From: Blastopirellula sp. J2-11
Lineage (GTDB): Bacteria > Planctomycetota > Planctomycetia > Pirellulales > Pirellulaceae
Direction: 5' to 3'
Assembly: GCF_024584705.1 (NCBI RefSeq)
Contig: NZ_CP097384.1
Coordinates: 1,364,001 to 1,428,000 of the forward strand
Length of the DNA stretch: 64,000 nucleotides
The notes under the pieces were generated by a model. It did not search any database. It was not told where the DNA came from and saw only the letters and a program-made list of their open reading frames with translations. Shown in pieces: positions 17,200-25,429 of this stretch (position 1 is the stretch's first letter; every line of letters begins with the position of its first letter). Position numbers and translations under genes: made by a program.

Positions 17200-17934
17200 T
17201 TACGGCAGTTCGCGAATGCGAAGGTTGCGAAATTCGATCGGGCTCCCTTCCGATTCTAGGCAGAGATAGCCGGTGGCCGGCACGGCGTCTTTGCCGCCGG
17301 AGACTTCTTCGCCGTTGACCCACAAGCGGACTTCGCCGTTGATCGCGCGGACATAATAGTGGTTCCACTCACCGGCGCCTTTGCTCAGTTCCTTAGAGGG
17401 AAAGCTGCGAGCGCCGCTCGGCGAAAGGGGAGGGAAGGGGGTCAGCTTCGATTTGCCGACGGGGAAAATATCGCCGTTGGTGCTAAACCAATCCCCTTCT
17501 TTGCCGGTCGATTTTTTGTAGGCGTCTTTGTAGCCGTGATCGAGGATCTGCACTTCGATGCCGCCGGCCGGAAGGCCCGGCTTGGTCAGCTTGTCGACTT
17601 CGGCCGGAATGGTCCAGACAAAGACGCCTGAGTTGCCGGCCGATTTTAAATGCTTCCACTCGACGACCAGCTCAAAGTTGGTGAACTCCTGCTTGGTTCG
17701 CATTACGCCGACCGGCTTGCCGGTGCATTGGACGCCGCCATCTTGGAAGGACCAGGTATCGTCAAAACAGTTGACGTTCTGAAAGTCTTCTTCGCCGAGC
17801 GATCGCCAGCCGTCTCCCTGGCCGTCGATAAACGCTTTGGGGAGCGTGCTTGACGAGGGCTCTTCTGCAATCGTCAGGCCCAAGGAGAGAAACGAAATAG
17901 CAAACGCGGCGGTGATTTTGGATGCGATGTTCAT
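17200..17934 (-). CDS. Secreted DUF1080 (3-keto-disaccharide hydrolase-type) protein (244 aa)
   Basis: The signal peptide (about residues 1-23) is followed by one DUF1080 domain, a concanavalin-like jelly roll, with the usual features: GWRSLGEEDF, VEWKHLKSAGNSGVFVW near the middle, and the closing ...GYLCLESEGSPIEFRNLRIR. Planctomycetes carry many paralogues. One group has been linked to hydrolysis of 3-keto-glycosides, but most are uncharacterised, so the substrate is open. Probably periplasmic. Monocistronic, with a terminator hairpin 28 bp after the stop. Confidence 0.9.
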   Translation of the reverse strand: MNIASKITAAFAISFLSLGLTIAEEPSSSTLPKAFIDGQGDGWRSLGEEDFQNVNCFDDTWSFQDGGVQCTGKPVGVMRTKQEFTNFELVVEWKHLKSAGNSGVFVWTIPAEVDKLTKPGLPAGGIEVQILDHGYKDAYKKSTGKEGDWFSTNGDIFPVGKSKLTPFPPLSPSGARSFPSKELSKGAGEWNHYYVRAINGEVRLWVNGEEVSGGKDAVPATGYLCLESEGSPIEFRNLRIRELP

Positions 17935-18137
17935 AGCGCCAGATTAGGTCGATCTGGCGCGGATTGCAAGCTTGGGCAATGGAAATGCTGATGGGCGCAA
18001 AGGAGTGACCATTTTTTGGAAAATATCCTTGTCCCGAAGTATCGCGGGCTCGGTTTCATTCATCACAGCAAGAGCGGGGATCGGGAAGTCGCGCCACATG
18101 GGCGGCGACGCGACGAGAAACCAATAAGGAACACAAG

Positions 18138-18926
18138 ATGGATCTGCAACTGACAGGAAAAACCGCGCTAGTCACTGGTTCGACCGGCGGAATCGGCTTG
18201 GCGATTGCTACTTCGCTGGCGCGCGAAGGCGCCAAAGCCATCGTCAATGGTCGATCCGAGAAAAGCGTCGCCGCCGCAATGGTCGCGATTCGCAACGATG
18301 TGCCCGACGCCGATCTTGTCGCTTTGGTCGCTGACAATGGAACCGCCCAGGGATGTCAGACGACGATCGCAGCATTTCCGGAAGTCGATCTCTTGGTGAA
18401 CAATCTCGGGATCTACGAAGCGGTCGGATTTTTTGACGAGACCGATGAGGATTGGCTGCGATTGTTCGAGATCAACATCATGAGCGGCGTGCGGCTCAGC
18501 CGGCACTATTTGACAGGCATGCTGACGCGAAACGAAGGACGCGTCATTTTTATCTCCAGCGAGTCTGGCGTCAGTCCGGCGCCCGAGATGGCCCACTATA
18601 GCGCAACGAAGACGATGCAGTTGTCGATCTCACGCAGCCTGGCCGAATTGACCAAGGGGACAGCGGTGACGGTCAACACGGTATTGCCGGGCTCCACAAT
18701 GACCGAAAGCGTGCAGCAATTTGTTGCGGACGTTTTCCCCGGGTTGCCGTCGGAAGAAGCCGAGAAGAAATTTATTGTCGAAAACCGACCGACTTCGCTC
18801 ATTCAGCGGTTCATCAACCCTGAAGAGATCGGCGACGCAGTGACGTTCGTTTGCAGCCCGAAGGCATCGGCTATCAATGGCGCGGCGCTGCGCGTTGACG
18901 GCGGGATCGTGAAGAGCGTCTTCTAG
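18138..18926 (+). CDS. Short-chain dehydrogenase/reductase (262 aa)
   Basis: Classical SDR with the TGSTGGIG cofactor loop at residues 13-20, NNLG (about 93), catalytic Ser141, Tyr154 and Lys158 in YSATK, and the C-terminal ALRVDGG. An Arg after the second strand (NGRSEKS) points to NADP(H). The substrate is not predictable. AAGGAA lies before the ATG. It is not packed with its neighbours, so probably a single gene. The oxidoreductase family is certain; the reaction is unknown. Confidence 0.93.
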   Translation: MDLQLTGKTALVTGSTGGIGLAIATSLAREGAKAIVNGRSEKSVAAAMVAIRNDVPDADLVALVADNGTAQGCQTTIAAFPEVDLLVNNLGIYEAVGFFDETDEDWLRLFEINIMSGVRLSRHYLTGMLTRNEGRVIFISSESGVSPAPEMAHYSATKTMQLSISRSLAELTKGTAVTVNTVLPGSTMTESVQQFVADVFPGLPSEEAEKKFIVENRPTSLIQRFINPEEIGDAVTFVCSPKASAINGAALRVDGGIVKSVF

Positions 18927-19038
18927 CAGTGTTGCAGACCGGCAAGATGCGGCTCTGGCCGATATTGCAGTTAAGCTCCTCTTTCTTTTCCGGTTGAACG
19001 AATAGCAAATCGTTCCGCAAGCAAGAGAAGTGACCAAC

Positions 19039-20040
19039 ATGATCGCCGATAACTTCTTTGGTCGGATTGTCATCGCCGGGGGAAGCGGTTTTTTAGGGAT
19101 TTCGCTGGCGACGCATTTGGTCGCCGAAGGCGCCGAGGTCGTTATTCTCTCTCGCTCGCCGCCCAATGTGAGCGGCCCTTGGCGGTATGTCGCGTGGGAC
19201 GCGAGAACGCTTGGCCTCTGGAAGGACGAATTGAACGGCGCCGCCGCGGTGATCAATCTCGCCGGTCGTAGCGTCAACTGCATCAAGTCGCCGGATCATC
19301 AGGATGAGATCATCCGTTCGCGCGTCGAAGCGACTCGCGTGCTGGGAAAAGCGATGCGTCGTGTCGCAGCGCCGCCGCCGGTCTGGGTACAGATGAGCAC
19401 CGCCCATATTTATGGTGACCCGCCATCGCTGGTTTGCAACGAAGCTTCTGCAACCGGGGTCGGCTTTGCGCCGACGGTAGGTAAAGCCTGGGAAGAAGCG
19501 TTTCACGCCGCGCGGCTGCCGACACAACGCGGGGTCGTACTGCGAACGAGCTTCGTAATCGGACGCGACCAGGGCGCCGGCGGCGGAGCATTAGCGCATC
19601 TGGCCTGGCTGACTCGCTGGGGCTTAGGAGGAAAAATTGGCGGCGGCCAACAAGGGATGAGTTGGATTCACGAATTGGACATGAATCGGCTGTTCGTCAG
19701 AGCGGTCAGTGAACCAACAATGCACGGCGTCTACATCGCTTCGGCGCCGCAGCCGGTATCGATGTTAGAGTTTATGCGCGCGATGCGAAAAACGATCGGC
19801 ATGCCGATTGGACTTCCATCGCCGGCCTGGTTGGTTCGGTTGGGCGCCTACTATGTATTGCGGACTGATCCCGAATTGCCGTTGTATGGGCGCTATGTCG
19901 TCTCGCAGCGATTGCCGGCGGAAGGATTCGTCTTTCAGTTTTCTGATTTGAAGTTGGCGCTGCATGATTTGCTGCGAAAACCAGAACCGCAAACATCGGT
20001 GGATCAGACAGCGTCGTCCGAGACGCTTTGTTCCAAGTAA
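19039..20040 (+). CDS. TIGR01777-family NAD(P)-binding epimerase-like protein (333 aa)
   Basis: An extended-SDR protein of the SDR39U1/YfcH type: [15 protein letters not shown] at the N-terminus, [11 protein letters not shown] at about residue 74, [13 protein letters not shown] at about 92-104, and a C-terminal DUF1731-like part. Members are annotated as nucleoside-diphosphate-sugar epimerases, but activity is largely unproven. The ATG at 19039 is chosen over the GTG at 19030 because GAGAAG then sits 8 bases upstream. The 3' end overlaps the convergent DUF488 gene by 37 bp. Confidence 0.88.
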   Translation: MIADNFFGRIVIAGGSGFLGISLATHLVAEGAEVVILSRSPPNVSGPWRYVAWDARTLGLWKDELNGAAAVINLAGRSVNCIKSPDHQDEIIRSRVEATRVLGKAMRRVAAPPPVWVQMSTAHIYGDPPSLVCNEASATGVGFAPTVGKAWEEAFHAARLPTQRGVVLRTSFVIGRDQGAGGGALAHLAWLTRWGLGGKIGGGQQGMSWIHELDMNRLFVRAVSEPTMHGVYIASAPQPVSMLEFMRAMRKTIGMPIGLPSPAWLVRLGAYYVLRTDPELPLYGRYVVSQRLPAEGFVFQFSDLKLALHDLLRKPEPQTSVDQTASSETLCSK

Positions 20041-20375
20041 GCTTGGAGCACCGCAATATGGCCGTGAGTTAGGTCTTTTGTCGCGGTCACTAGCGTGATC
20101 ACTGCGACGTCATTTTGCTCAAGAAACTCTTTGATCTGCGCACGCCGGTCATTCAATTCCGCTTTGTACTTCGTGACAAAATCCTCGTATCGCTGCGGAT
20201 CTGCGTGCAGCCATTTTCTTAAGTCGTTCGAAGGCGTCAGTTCCTTGGCCCAGACATCAATCTTCGCGGCGGCTTTGGAAACGCCGCGCGGCCATAAACG
20301 ATCGGCGAGCACACGCAAGCCGTCGGACTTGCTTGGCGGATCGTAAATGCGTTTTGTTTGGAATTGGTGAATCAC
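20004..20375 (-). CDS. DUF488 family protein (123 aa)
   Basis: A small protein with the family hallmark [20 protein letters not shown], then PRGVSK and WAKELTPS. Function is unknown; the family is widespread and small. GTG at 20375 overlaps the stop of the upstream haem-protein gene (CCGTGATT), so it is likely translated by coupling; an ATG at 20399 would overlap more deeply. Last gene of the NsrR-like regulator/haem operon, and convergently overlapping the epimerase-like gene. Its presence in a putative nitrosative-stress operon is the most informative clue to its role. Confidence 0.85.
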   Translation of the reverse strand: MIHQFQTKRIYDPPSKSDGLRVLADRLWPRGVSKAAAKIDVWAKELTPSNDLRKWLHADPQRYEDFVTKYKAELNDRRAQIKEFLEQNDVAVITLVTATKDLTHGHIAVLQAYLEQSVSDDAV

Positions 20376-21691
20376 GGCTGTGGATCCAGCGAAGCCCAAA
20401 GATCGGGCTTTGTCGCTTGCAGAATCTCGCGAATTGCACGACGATCTTCGGCTGTCAGATGCGAAAAGTCTTCTCCCATATCGTCGCCGAACAGAATTTC
20501 ATGCAGTCGACTCGCGACATATTGCTTCACTGCGGGGGGCAACTGATCAAACGAATCTGAGTAGATCAGGTAGCTGCACGGATATTTGAATAAACGTGTC
20601 TGTAGGTCAAAATCGCGCAAAGAACGCTGCTGAGAGTCGAACGGTCCGCGGGCAGCGAACTCACTCGCAAATCCCGATGTGCCGGCCACCGGCGATTCGA
20701 GCGGGAATTCATCGACAAACAACAGGCTCCGCACCAATTTTTCACCAGCCGAAGCGATGCGACGTCGTGTGGTGTCGCTCTGGTGATCGGCAGGACGATC
20801 GAGCGCCATGTTGATCGTCTGGTCATGATGCTGCGCCATGCGAGTTTCAAAGTTCGCGAGAGTCAAAAAGTTTTGCATCTGCGTTTGATGTTCTAAGACC
20901 ATCAACGCGACAATATCGCTATGCGGCGTCAGGTACGGTGAGACGTTAAGCTTTTGAGAAAGGTCGGTAACGTTGGCGCCCGACTCGCGATCGATATTTT
21001 CAGCGTCGTCGCGATCGAGCGAGAGCACATTGCCCATGTGACGCATCGTTCCATGGGTTCCGGTGACGTACCAGCCGCCCCAGCGTTCTGCAAATGGGCT
21101 GCTATGATCGGTCGTAAAGGTGCCTGATCCATAATGAGGCTGGCCAGACGCGTTCACAAACGCCGAGCGGATCAGTCCGCCGGGAACGCCTTGCGTGCGC
21201 GACGAGGCGTGACACGTTATGCACTGGCCGCGATCTTGCACAAATCGCGGCGTCTCGTTTTGCTCCTGCGAAAGCGTGTAGAAGACCTCGCCATGCTGGG
21301 GATCGGTCGTCATGATCTCCACTACGTCTCCTCCTTGAACCCAGCCGACGTAGGAATCGTCGTTAAAGTAGAGTGCTCGCGGCTTCCGCGGCGAGATCCT
21401 GGATAACTGGAAACTTGTTTTCGAGTAAACCAGCACCTGAGATTCAGGCGAGATATTCAGCTTCTCCAGCACCGATTTCAAATATCCGTGCTGCTCATCA
21501 AAGTTGAGCTGCGACAACTGGTTACTAAGTTGCTGTTGAAGTTGCGCTACGGCGTCATGCTGCAGATTTTCGCCGTAGTTGATCGGTTCTTTTTCAAAGT
21601 CGAACTGTGCCCAAAGTTGGGATGGCAGGGCGAACAGAAAACCAAAAATAAACGCGATTCGCAGGTGCGGGATGGAGGCATGTGACGACAT
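20372..21691 (-). CDS. Periplasmic monohaem c-type protein of unknown function (439 aa)
   Basis: The signal peptide (about residues 1-28) is followed by a Gln-rich helical stretch and one c-haem site, CITCH, at 157-161 in DRGQCITCHASSRTQGVPGG. Further conserved-looking segments are HYGSGTFTTDHSSPFAERWG and THGTMRHMGN, whose His and Met could provide the distal haem ligand. The C-terminal third is helical. I know no characterised family; it is much longer than a simple cytochrome c. It follows the DUF3365 haem gene by 3 bp with its ribosome site (GGAGAA) inside that gene, so the two are surely co-expressed. Suggested: an NO- or redox-responsive haem protein or enzyme. Confidence 0.82.
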   Translation of the reverse strand: MSSHASIPHLRIAFIFGFLFALPSQLWAQFDFEKEPINYGENLQHDAVAQLQQQLSNQLSQLNFDEQHGYLKSVLEKLNISPESQVLVYSKTSFQLSRISPRKPRALYFNDDSYVGWVQGGDVVEIMTTDPQHGEVFYTLSQEQNETPRFVQDRGQCITCHASSRTQGVPGGLIRSAFVNASGQPHYGSGTFTTDHSSPFAERWGGWYVTGTHGTMRHMGNVLSLDRDDAENIDRESGANVTDLSQKLNVSPYLTPHSDIVALMVLEHQTQMQNFLTLANFETRMAQHHDQTINMALDRPADHQSDTTRRRIASAGEKLVRSLLFVDEFPLESPVAGTSGFASEFAARGPFDSQQRSLRDFDLQTRLFKYPCSYLIYSDSFDQLPPAVKQYVASRLHEILFGDDMGEDFSHLTAEDRRAIREILQATKPDLWASLDPQP

Positions 21692-21694
21692 CGC

Positions 21695-22258
21695 TTATTT
21701 CTCCTGCTCCACCGGCATCGAAATCACCAAGCCTGCTTTGCGATCGTTCGTATTCGTGCGATGCGGCACATGGCACTTCAGGCAACGGGACGAAAGCCGA
21801 ATCGCGCCTGCGAAATGATATTGGTTTTGCTCGACCGCTTCATGCTCTGGTTGGCCTTTCGCGAGTTGTTTGGCGGCGATTTTTTCAAAGGGACTGGTCG
21901 GCTCGTTATCGATATTCATCGCGTCCGTATTAACGGAGATCCAGCGAATCGTCACGTGATGGCTGCGGGCCAATTCGGCGAAGACATCTTCTAGCGATCG
22001 CGAGGGGATTGCGTGCGACTCGTCTTCGTCAAAGAAGTCGCGATGCACTACTTGTAACGCCCCATGAATCGTCTCATGCAAGAGCCGCGCCCGAGCACGA
22101 GCCTCTGGCAAGGGGATCGACGCTTTCGCTGCTTGGCTGGTGATTTCCGTGTTCGCTTCGTCGGCCAAGACGGCGCCTTGTTGCAGAGGAAATCTGCTCG
22201 CTCCCAGTAGAAATGCGATCCCCAGCAGGGGCCGAATGCAGGCCGCTTGGTATTTCAT
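21695..22258 (-). CDS. DUF3365 (Tll0287-like) haem-binding protein (187 aa)
   Basis: The signal peptide (about residues 1-32) is followed by a DUF3365 domain: the helical N-part (ARARLLHETIHGALQVVHRD), a beta-sheet core (VTIRWISVNTDAMNIDNEPT) and the closing SSRCLKCHVPH with a CxxCH haem site at 159-163. Tll0287-type domains are PAS-like haem c folds found alone or in signalling proteins, and have been proposed as redox or gas sensors. Located between the NsrR-like regulator and the 439-aa haem protein in one operon. Periplasmic, with one covalent haem. A sensor or electron-transfer role is inference. Confidence 0.88.
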   Translation of the reverse strand: MKYQAACIRPLLGIAFLLGASRFPLQQGAVLADEANTEITSQAAKASIPLPEARARARLLHETIHGALQVVHRDFFDEDESHAIPSRSLEDVFAELARSHHVTIRWISVNTDAMNIDNEPTSPFEKIAAKQLAKGQPEHEAVEQNQYHFAGAIRLSSRCLKCHVPHRTNTNDRKAGLVISMPVEQEK

Positions 22259-22345
22259 TGGTTCGCCTATTGCCTTAGGGGTTGCCTGTCGAGATTGATT
22301 CCAGCAAGTGGAAGGGAAAACGTCCGCCGATGCTACCGACGCTTC

Positions 22346-22762
22346 CTACAGAAGTTGCAATTGTCGCGAAGTTGGCGCTACGTCCGCCAAGGTCACGCTG
22401 TCGAGATAGGCGCGCTGAACTCGCTCCGCTTCGGCGAGCACTCCTTTTAATTTGCAAAAAGATTGAATCGCGCAGATATCTTCCGTGCCGATGCAATCCA
22501 AAAGATGCGTGCTTCCTTCAAACCGTTCGACCACTTCTCCTAGGTGAATCTCCTGCGGTTGGCGGGCTAATTCGATTCCTCCGCCGACGCCGCGAATACT
22601 GCGTACATATCCATATTTGGCTAAGGAGTGCACAACCTTGGCCACGTGATGCACCGAGATGCCAAACAATTGCGCCACGTCAGCAACGTTCGCTCGATCC
22701 GAACGCGTGGCGAGAAACATCAACGTTCGCAAGGCATAGTCGGTTTGCGTCGTGAGCTTCAT
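22346..22762 (-). CDS. nsrR: Rrf2-family transcription regulator, NsrR-like (138 aa)
   Basis: The N-terminal winged helix begins MKLTTQTDYALRTLMFLA, with recognition helix VHHVAKVVHSLAKYGYV, as in NsrR. It has three Cys residues, Cys90, Cys97 and Cys103 (DCIGTEDICAIQSFC), close to the Cys triad (91/96/102 in E. coli) that holds the NO-sensitive Fe-S cluster of NsrR. A 23-bp NsrR-like palindrome lies 16 bp before its start, and a ScdA_N gene is divergent, both typical of NsrR control. Symbol by analogy; the first Cys spacing is longer (x6 rather than x4), so related Fe-S Rrf2 regulators remain possible. Confidence 0.85.
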   Translation of the reverse strand: MKLTTQTDYALRTLMFLATRSDRANVADVAQLFGISVHHVAKVVHSLAKYGYVRSIRGVGGGIELARQPQEIHLGEVVERFEGSTHLLDCIGTEDICAIQSFCKLKGVLAEAERVQRAYLDSVTLADVAPTSRQLQLL

Positions 22763-22778
22763 CAGGCTCGATTCTTAA

Positions 22779-22801
22779 AAGAAGTATAAAAGGTACATCT
22801 T
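22779..22801. promoter_or_regulatory. NsrR-like operator (23-bp imperfect palindrome)
   Basis: AAGAAGTATAA-A-AGGTACATCTT has the 11-1-11 layout of the NsrR site. The outer half-sites AAGAAGTA and AAGATGTA agree at 7 of 8 bases with each other and closely with the published AAGATGYA consensus (from memory). It lies 16 bp upstream of the Rrf2 ATG and 143 bp upstream of the divergent ScdA_N gene, so it could control both directions, including autoregulation. Confidence 0.62.
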
Positions 22802-22944
22802 TTACATGAATACCTTGTCGCGACTGCACCGTCAAGCTAAAAAGGAGTTCGAGATAAGAACGGACTGAAGGGGCGCAGCGGTGCGTTTGTCCGTTTTTGA
22901 GTTTCTAGGAAAAGTGAATTCGCACGATCCGATGAGTAGCACCG

Positions 22945-23142
22945 ATGTCGCACTGCTCGTTAGAAACTTCCGTTCCGGATTGGGTGATCGATCATCCAGA
23001 GACGCTCACGGTCTTTCAAGAGCTGGAAATCGACTACTGCTGCGGTGGCAAATCTTTAGAATTCGCTTGCCAAGAGCAGGGACTCAACGAACACGAAGTG
23101 TTGAGAAAGCTAAGCAAGTTGATCGGCGAGAATCGTTCGTAG
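22945..23142 (+). CDS. Stand-alone ScdA_N (DUF542) protein, Fe-S cluster repair type (65 aa)
   Basis: All that is present is the N-terminal domain of RIC/ScdA/YtfE: VPDWVIDHPETLTVFQELEI then DYCCGGKSLEFAC, with the essential CCGG at residues 32-35 and a further Cys at 42. The di-iron hemerythrin domain normally fused behind it (about 150 residues) is missing; a stop comes at residue 66. An in-frame TGA 12 bases upstream fixes the ATG as first possible start. Full RIC proteins release NO and repair damaged iron centres. Stand-alone DUF542 proteins exist and are less understood. It is divergent from the NsrR-like regulator with the operator between them. Confidence 0.85.
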   Translation: MSHCSLETSVPDWVIDHPETLTVFQELEIDYCCGGKSLEFACQEQGLNEHEVLRKLSKLIGENRS

Positions 23143-23225
23143 AAGCGGCTCGATGCTGGTGGGATAGTCGAGCCAGATTGGTCAGGCAAGCGACCTGACA
23201 AGGTGGGCGGTTGGCTGGGAGCGGC

Positions 23226-23327
23226 TTAACCGAATCGACGAGCAAAGCGGAGCGAGCGCCAGTTGGCGTACCAGGTTCGTTTGGCTTCGTCGCAGGAAAA
23301 GCGTCGTTTGCGTGATCCGTCTGGCAT
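23226..23327 (-). CDS. Candidate 33-aa basic small protein
   Basis: The ATG is preceded by GCGGAGGAC at an optimal 7-base spacing, one of the strongest ribosome sites in the window. It opens a 33-codon frame (starting MPDGSRKRRFSCDE, ending RFARRFG) rich in Arg and aromatic residues with one Cys. It fills an otherwise gene-free gap between the ScdA_N gene and the convergent M81 gene. No family is known to me. The evidence is only the ribosome site and the non-random, strongly basic composition. Confidence 0.45.
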   Translation of the reverse strand: MPDGSRKRRFSCDEAKRTWYANWRSLRFARRFG

Positions 23328-23421
23328 CGTTCTGTCCTCCGCAATTAGGATTGTCTTCTCCTTTAGTTAAGCGGAAAACAAAGCCGAATATTACAAACAA
23401 ATCTCAAAACTTCGGGTACCC

Positions 23422-24897
23422 TCACTTGCCTGCGGCAATTTCGAATGGATACATGGGAACGCGACGATGCGCGTATTGCAGGCGATCGAGATTGGCCGTC
23501 GTAACGCCCGGCGTATCGACGCGGAAGAAATAGGGGCAAACGCTTGCATAAGCGGCTAGCGGCGCATTCACTCCCTTGGCGACAAGGATCTGGAAGTCGG
23601 TGGGCGCCAAATTGCAGTGGGTCAGTTGCCGAAGCGACCAGGGAGCGGTCCGCTCGGAGGTGATTTGCACCGTCAGGCCACTTTGGGTGCGAACGATCGC
23701 CGTGGCGCCCATGTCGAATTCGGTCTTTCCACCATGTCGCGGCTCTGCTTCCGCAAAGCGTCCCGCGTGCAATGAGAGGATCTCACAGGTGACTTGCAGC
23801 GGTTCTCCATGCAAGCGATCTTGCCAGGCGCCGATCGAAAGCGGCAGCACCGCGCCCGCGCCGGACTTGGTTGCGACCGCAACGGCCGCCGGATCGCAGA
23901 TCGCGACAAAGGCGCGATCGATTTGACGATCGATCAGCCTTTGAGCGATGCAGGTTCCGTCGGCCGGCGAACCGGCGCCAACATTGTCTCCCATATCGAG
24001 CAAACAAACGGGGCCTTCGCATGCGAGCGCTTGATCGATGGCCGAGTCGATACTGCAAAACGAACCGAGCGTGCTGGCGCGGTCGTTCCACATTCGCTCC
24101 GCAAGTTCGTGCGCAGTGCTAGTCGCTAGATCGGCGTTGTCATCCGCAATGCACAGCATCGCCGATCCCATCTCGGCGACATCGGCGTACGGAAATCCAT
24201 AAAAGAGGCTGGCGCCCAAAATTCCTGGGCGACCGCGAGCCTCCGTCACCCACTCAGCATATTGCTGACAGGGGAATTCGGAGGAGCATTGTCGCTCGAT
24301 ATTGATCGCCAGCGGCGGATAGGCGGCCGCTTGTCGCGGGCAGATTTCACCTCGCAACGTGCGGGCTATCATCTCGGCCGCTTCGCGTCCTCGATCGGCC
24401 TGATCGACGTGCGGATTGGTCCGATATGAAAAGAGCGCATCGGTCGCGGCGACCATCTGCGGCGAAAGATTTGCATGCGGATCGAGCGTTCCCATGATCG
24501 GTTTGTCACGACCGAAGGCGTCGCGGACTGCCTGCATCCAGTAACCGTCGGCATCGGGATAGTTGGCGGCGACCGTCGCGCCATGAGGAGCGATCAAGAG
24601 TCCATCGAGTTGATCGTGCTGGGCTAACTGCTCCAACATGCGCTGGACTAGTTCGTCAAAGGCGTCGGCGGCGATCACGCCGCTGGGAAGCGCTCTCGCC
24701 GCAAAGATTCCGACCGGCTCGATCGCGGCTTCGCGCAGGCCGGCGATAAAGCCGGCGACTTCATGATGGGCCGTTTCGTAACGCGGAATGATCTCATCGC
24801 CGACCAGCAACATGTCGCGGCGAAAATTGTCGAGGGTGGTCGGCGCCGCGACAAACGTGTTCGACTCATGCAACAGTGAGATGACGCCAACGCGCAT
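23422..24897 (-). CDS. M81 family metallopeptidase (MlrC-like, 491 aa)
   Basis: MlrC/DUF1485-type protein. The N-terminal domain has MRVGVISLLHESNTF, LLIAPHGATV, GTLDPHANLS and SYRTNPHVDQ, carrying the Asp and His residues expected to bind zinc. The C-terminal domain contains LLDMGDNVGAGSPADGT. MlrC removes small linear peptides in microcystin breakdown, but most homologues, especially in gene clusters like this one, are of unknown substrate. ATG 24897 is chosen because AGGAG lies 6 bases upstream; the TTG at 24903 would abut it. It follows the RidA gene by 9 bp, so the two form an operon. Confidence 0.9.
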   Translation of the reverse strand: MRVGVISLLHESNTFVAAPTTLDNFRRDMLLVGDEIIPRYETAHHEVAGFIAGLREAAIEPVGIFAARALPSGVIAADAFDELVQRMLEQLAQHDQLDGLLIAPHGATVAANYPDADGYWMQAVRDAFGRDKPIMGTLDPHANLSPQMVAATDALFSYRTNPHVDQADRGREAAEMIARTLRGEICPRQAAAYPPLAINIERQCSSEFPCQQYAEWVTEARGRPGILGASLFYGFPYADVAEMGSAMLCIADDNADLATSTAHELAERMWNDRASTLGSFCSIDSAIDQALACEGPVCLLDMGDNVGAGSPADGTCIAQRLIDRQIDRAFVAICDPAAVAVATKSGAGAVLPLSIGAWQDRLHGEPLQVTCEILSLHAGRFAEAEPRHGGKTEFDMGATAIVRTQSGLTVQITSERTAPWSLRQLTHCNLAPTDFQILVAKGVNAPLAAYASVCPYFFRVDTPGVTTANLDRLQYAHRRVPMYPFEIAAGK

Positions 24898-24906
24898 TTT
24901 CAACTC

Positions 24907-25296
24907 CTAAGCGAGACGCGGCGCGACCGCGACAACATCAACTTCGTACTTCAACAGCGTACCCAAGCAGCCCATCAACGTGGTGCGTGCCGGATAAGGT
25001 TGCTCAAAGTATTCCGCATAGATTTGGTTGAACTCGGGCAGGTCTGCCTGGGCGCCCACATAGTTGCGCGTTTGCACAATGTCGTTCATGGTCAGCCCGG
25101 CGGAGGCGAGAACTTTGCGAATGTTTTCCAGGCTGCGGCGCATCTCCCCAGCGAAGGTGTCCGAGACAATCTGACCGGTCTCGTCGACCGAGGCCTGACC
25201 CGAGACAAAGACGAATTGCCCCACTTGGACCGCTGGACTGAAGGGCAAGTGACTGATCGGCGTATCGGGGTTGTGGATCGCGTGAAATGGTTTCAC
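24907..25296 (-). CDS. RidA (YjgF/YER057c/UK114) family protein (129 aa)
   Basis: A normal RidA-length protein with FVFVSGQASVDETGQIV, ENIRKVLASAGLTMNDIVQT, an Arg at the family's catalytic position (PARTTLMG) and a VDVVAVAP end. RidA proteins hydrolyse reactive imines/enamines released by PLP enzymes. GTG at 25296 has AAGGAG ahead of it and begins at the conserved part; the upstream open frame is spurious. It is co-transcribed with the M81 gene and divergent from a class III aminotransferase, which is a plausible source of imine intermediates. Confidence 0.9.
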   Translation of the reverse strand: MKPFHAIHNPDTPISHLPFSPAVQVGQFVFVSGQASVDETGQIVSDTFAGEMRRSLENIRKVLASAGLTMNDIVQTRNYVGAQADLPEFNQIYAEYFEQPYPARTTLMGCLGTLLKYEVDVVAVAPRLA

Positions 25297-25429
25297 GGAA
25301 ACTCCTTGACTTCTGCGATGCGGAATAATAGATTCAGAATAATGGAACGGCGGGCGACTGTCAAAGCGTTCCTTACCCGTCCGTTTTCGCCGTTCGCGCT
25401 TACGATCGGCCCCCCCACCGGAGAACCTC

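Noticed and set aside
22881-23198. 105-codon frame over the ScdA_N gene
   Set aside because: Different frame from the clear CCGG-containing protein and no family character.
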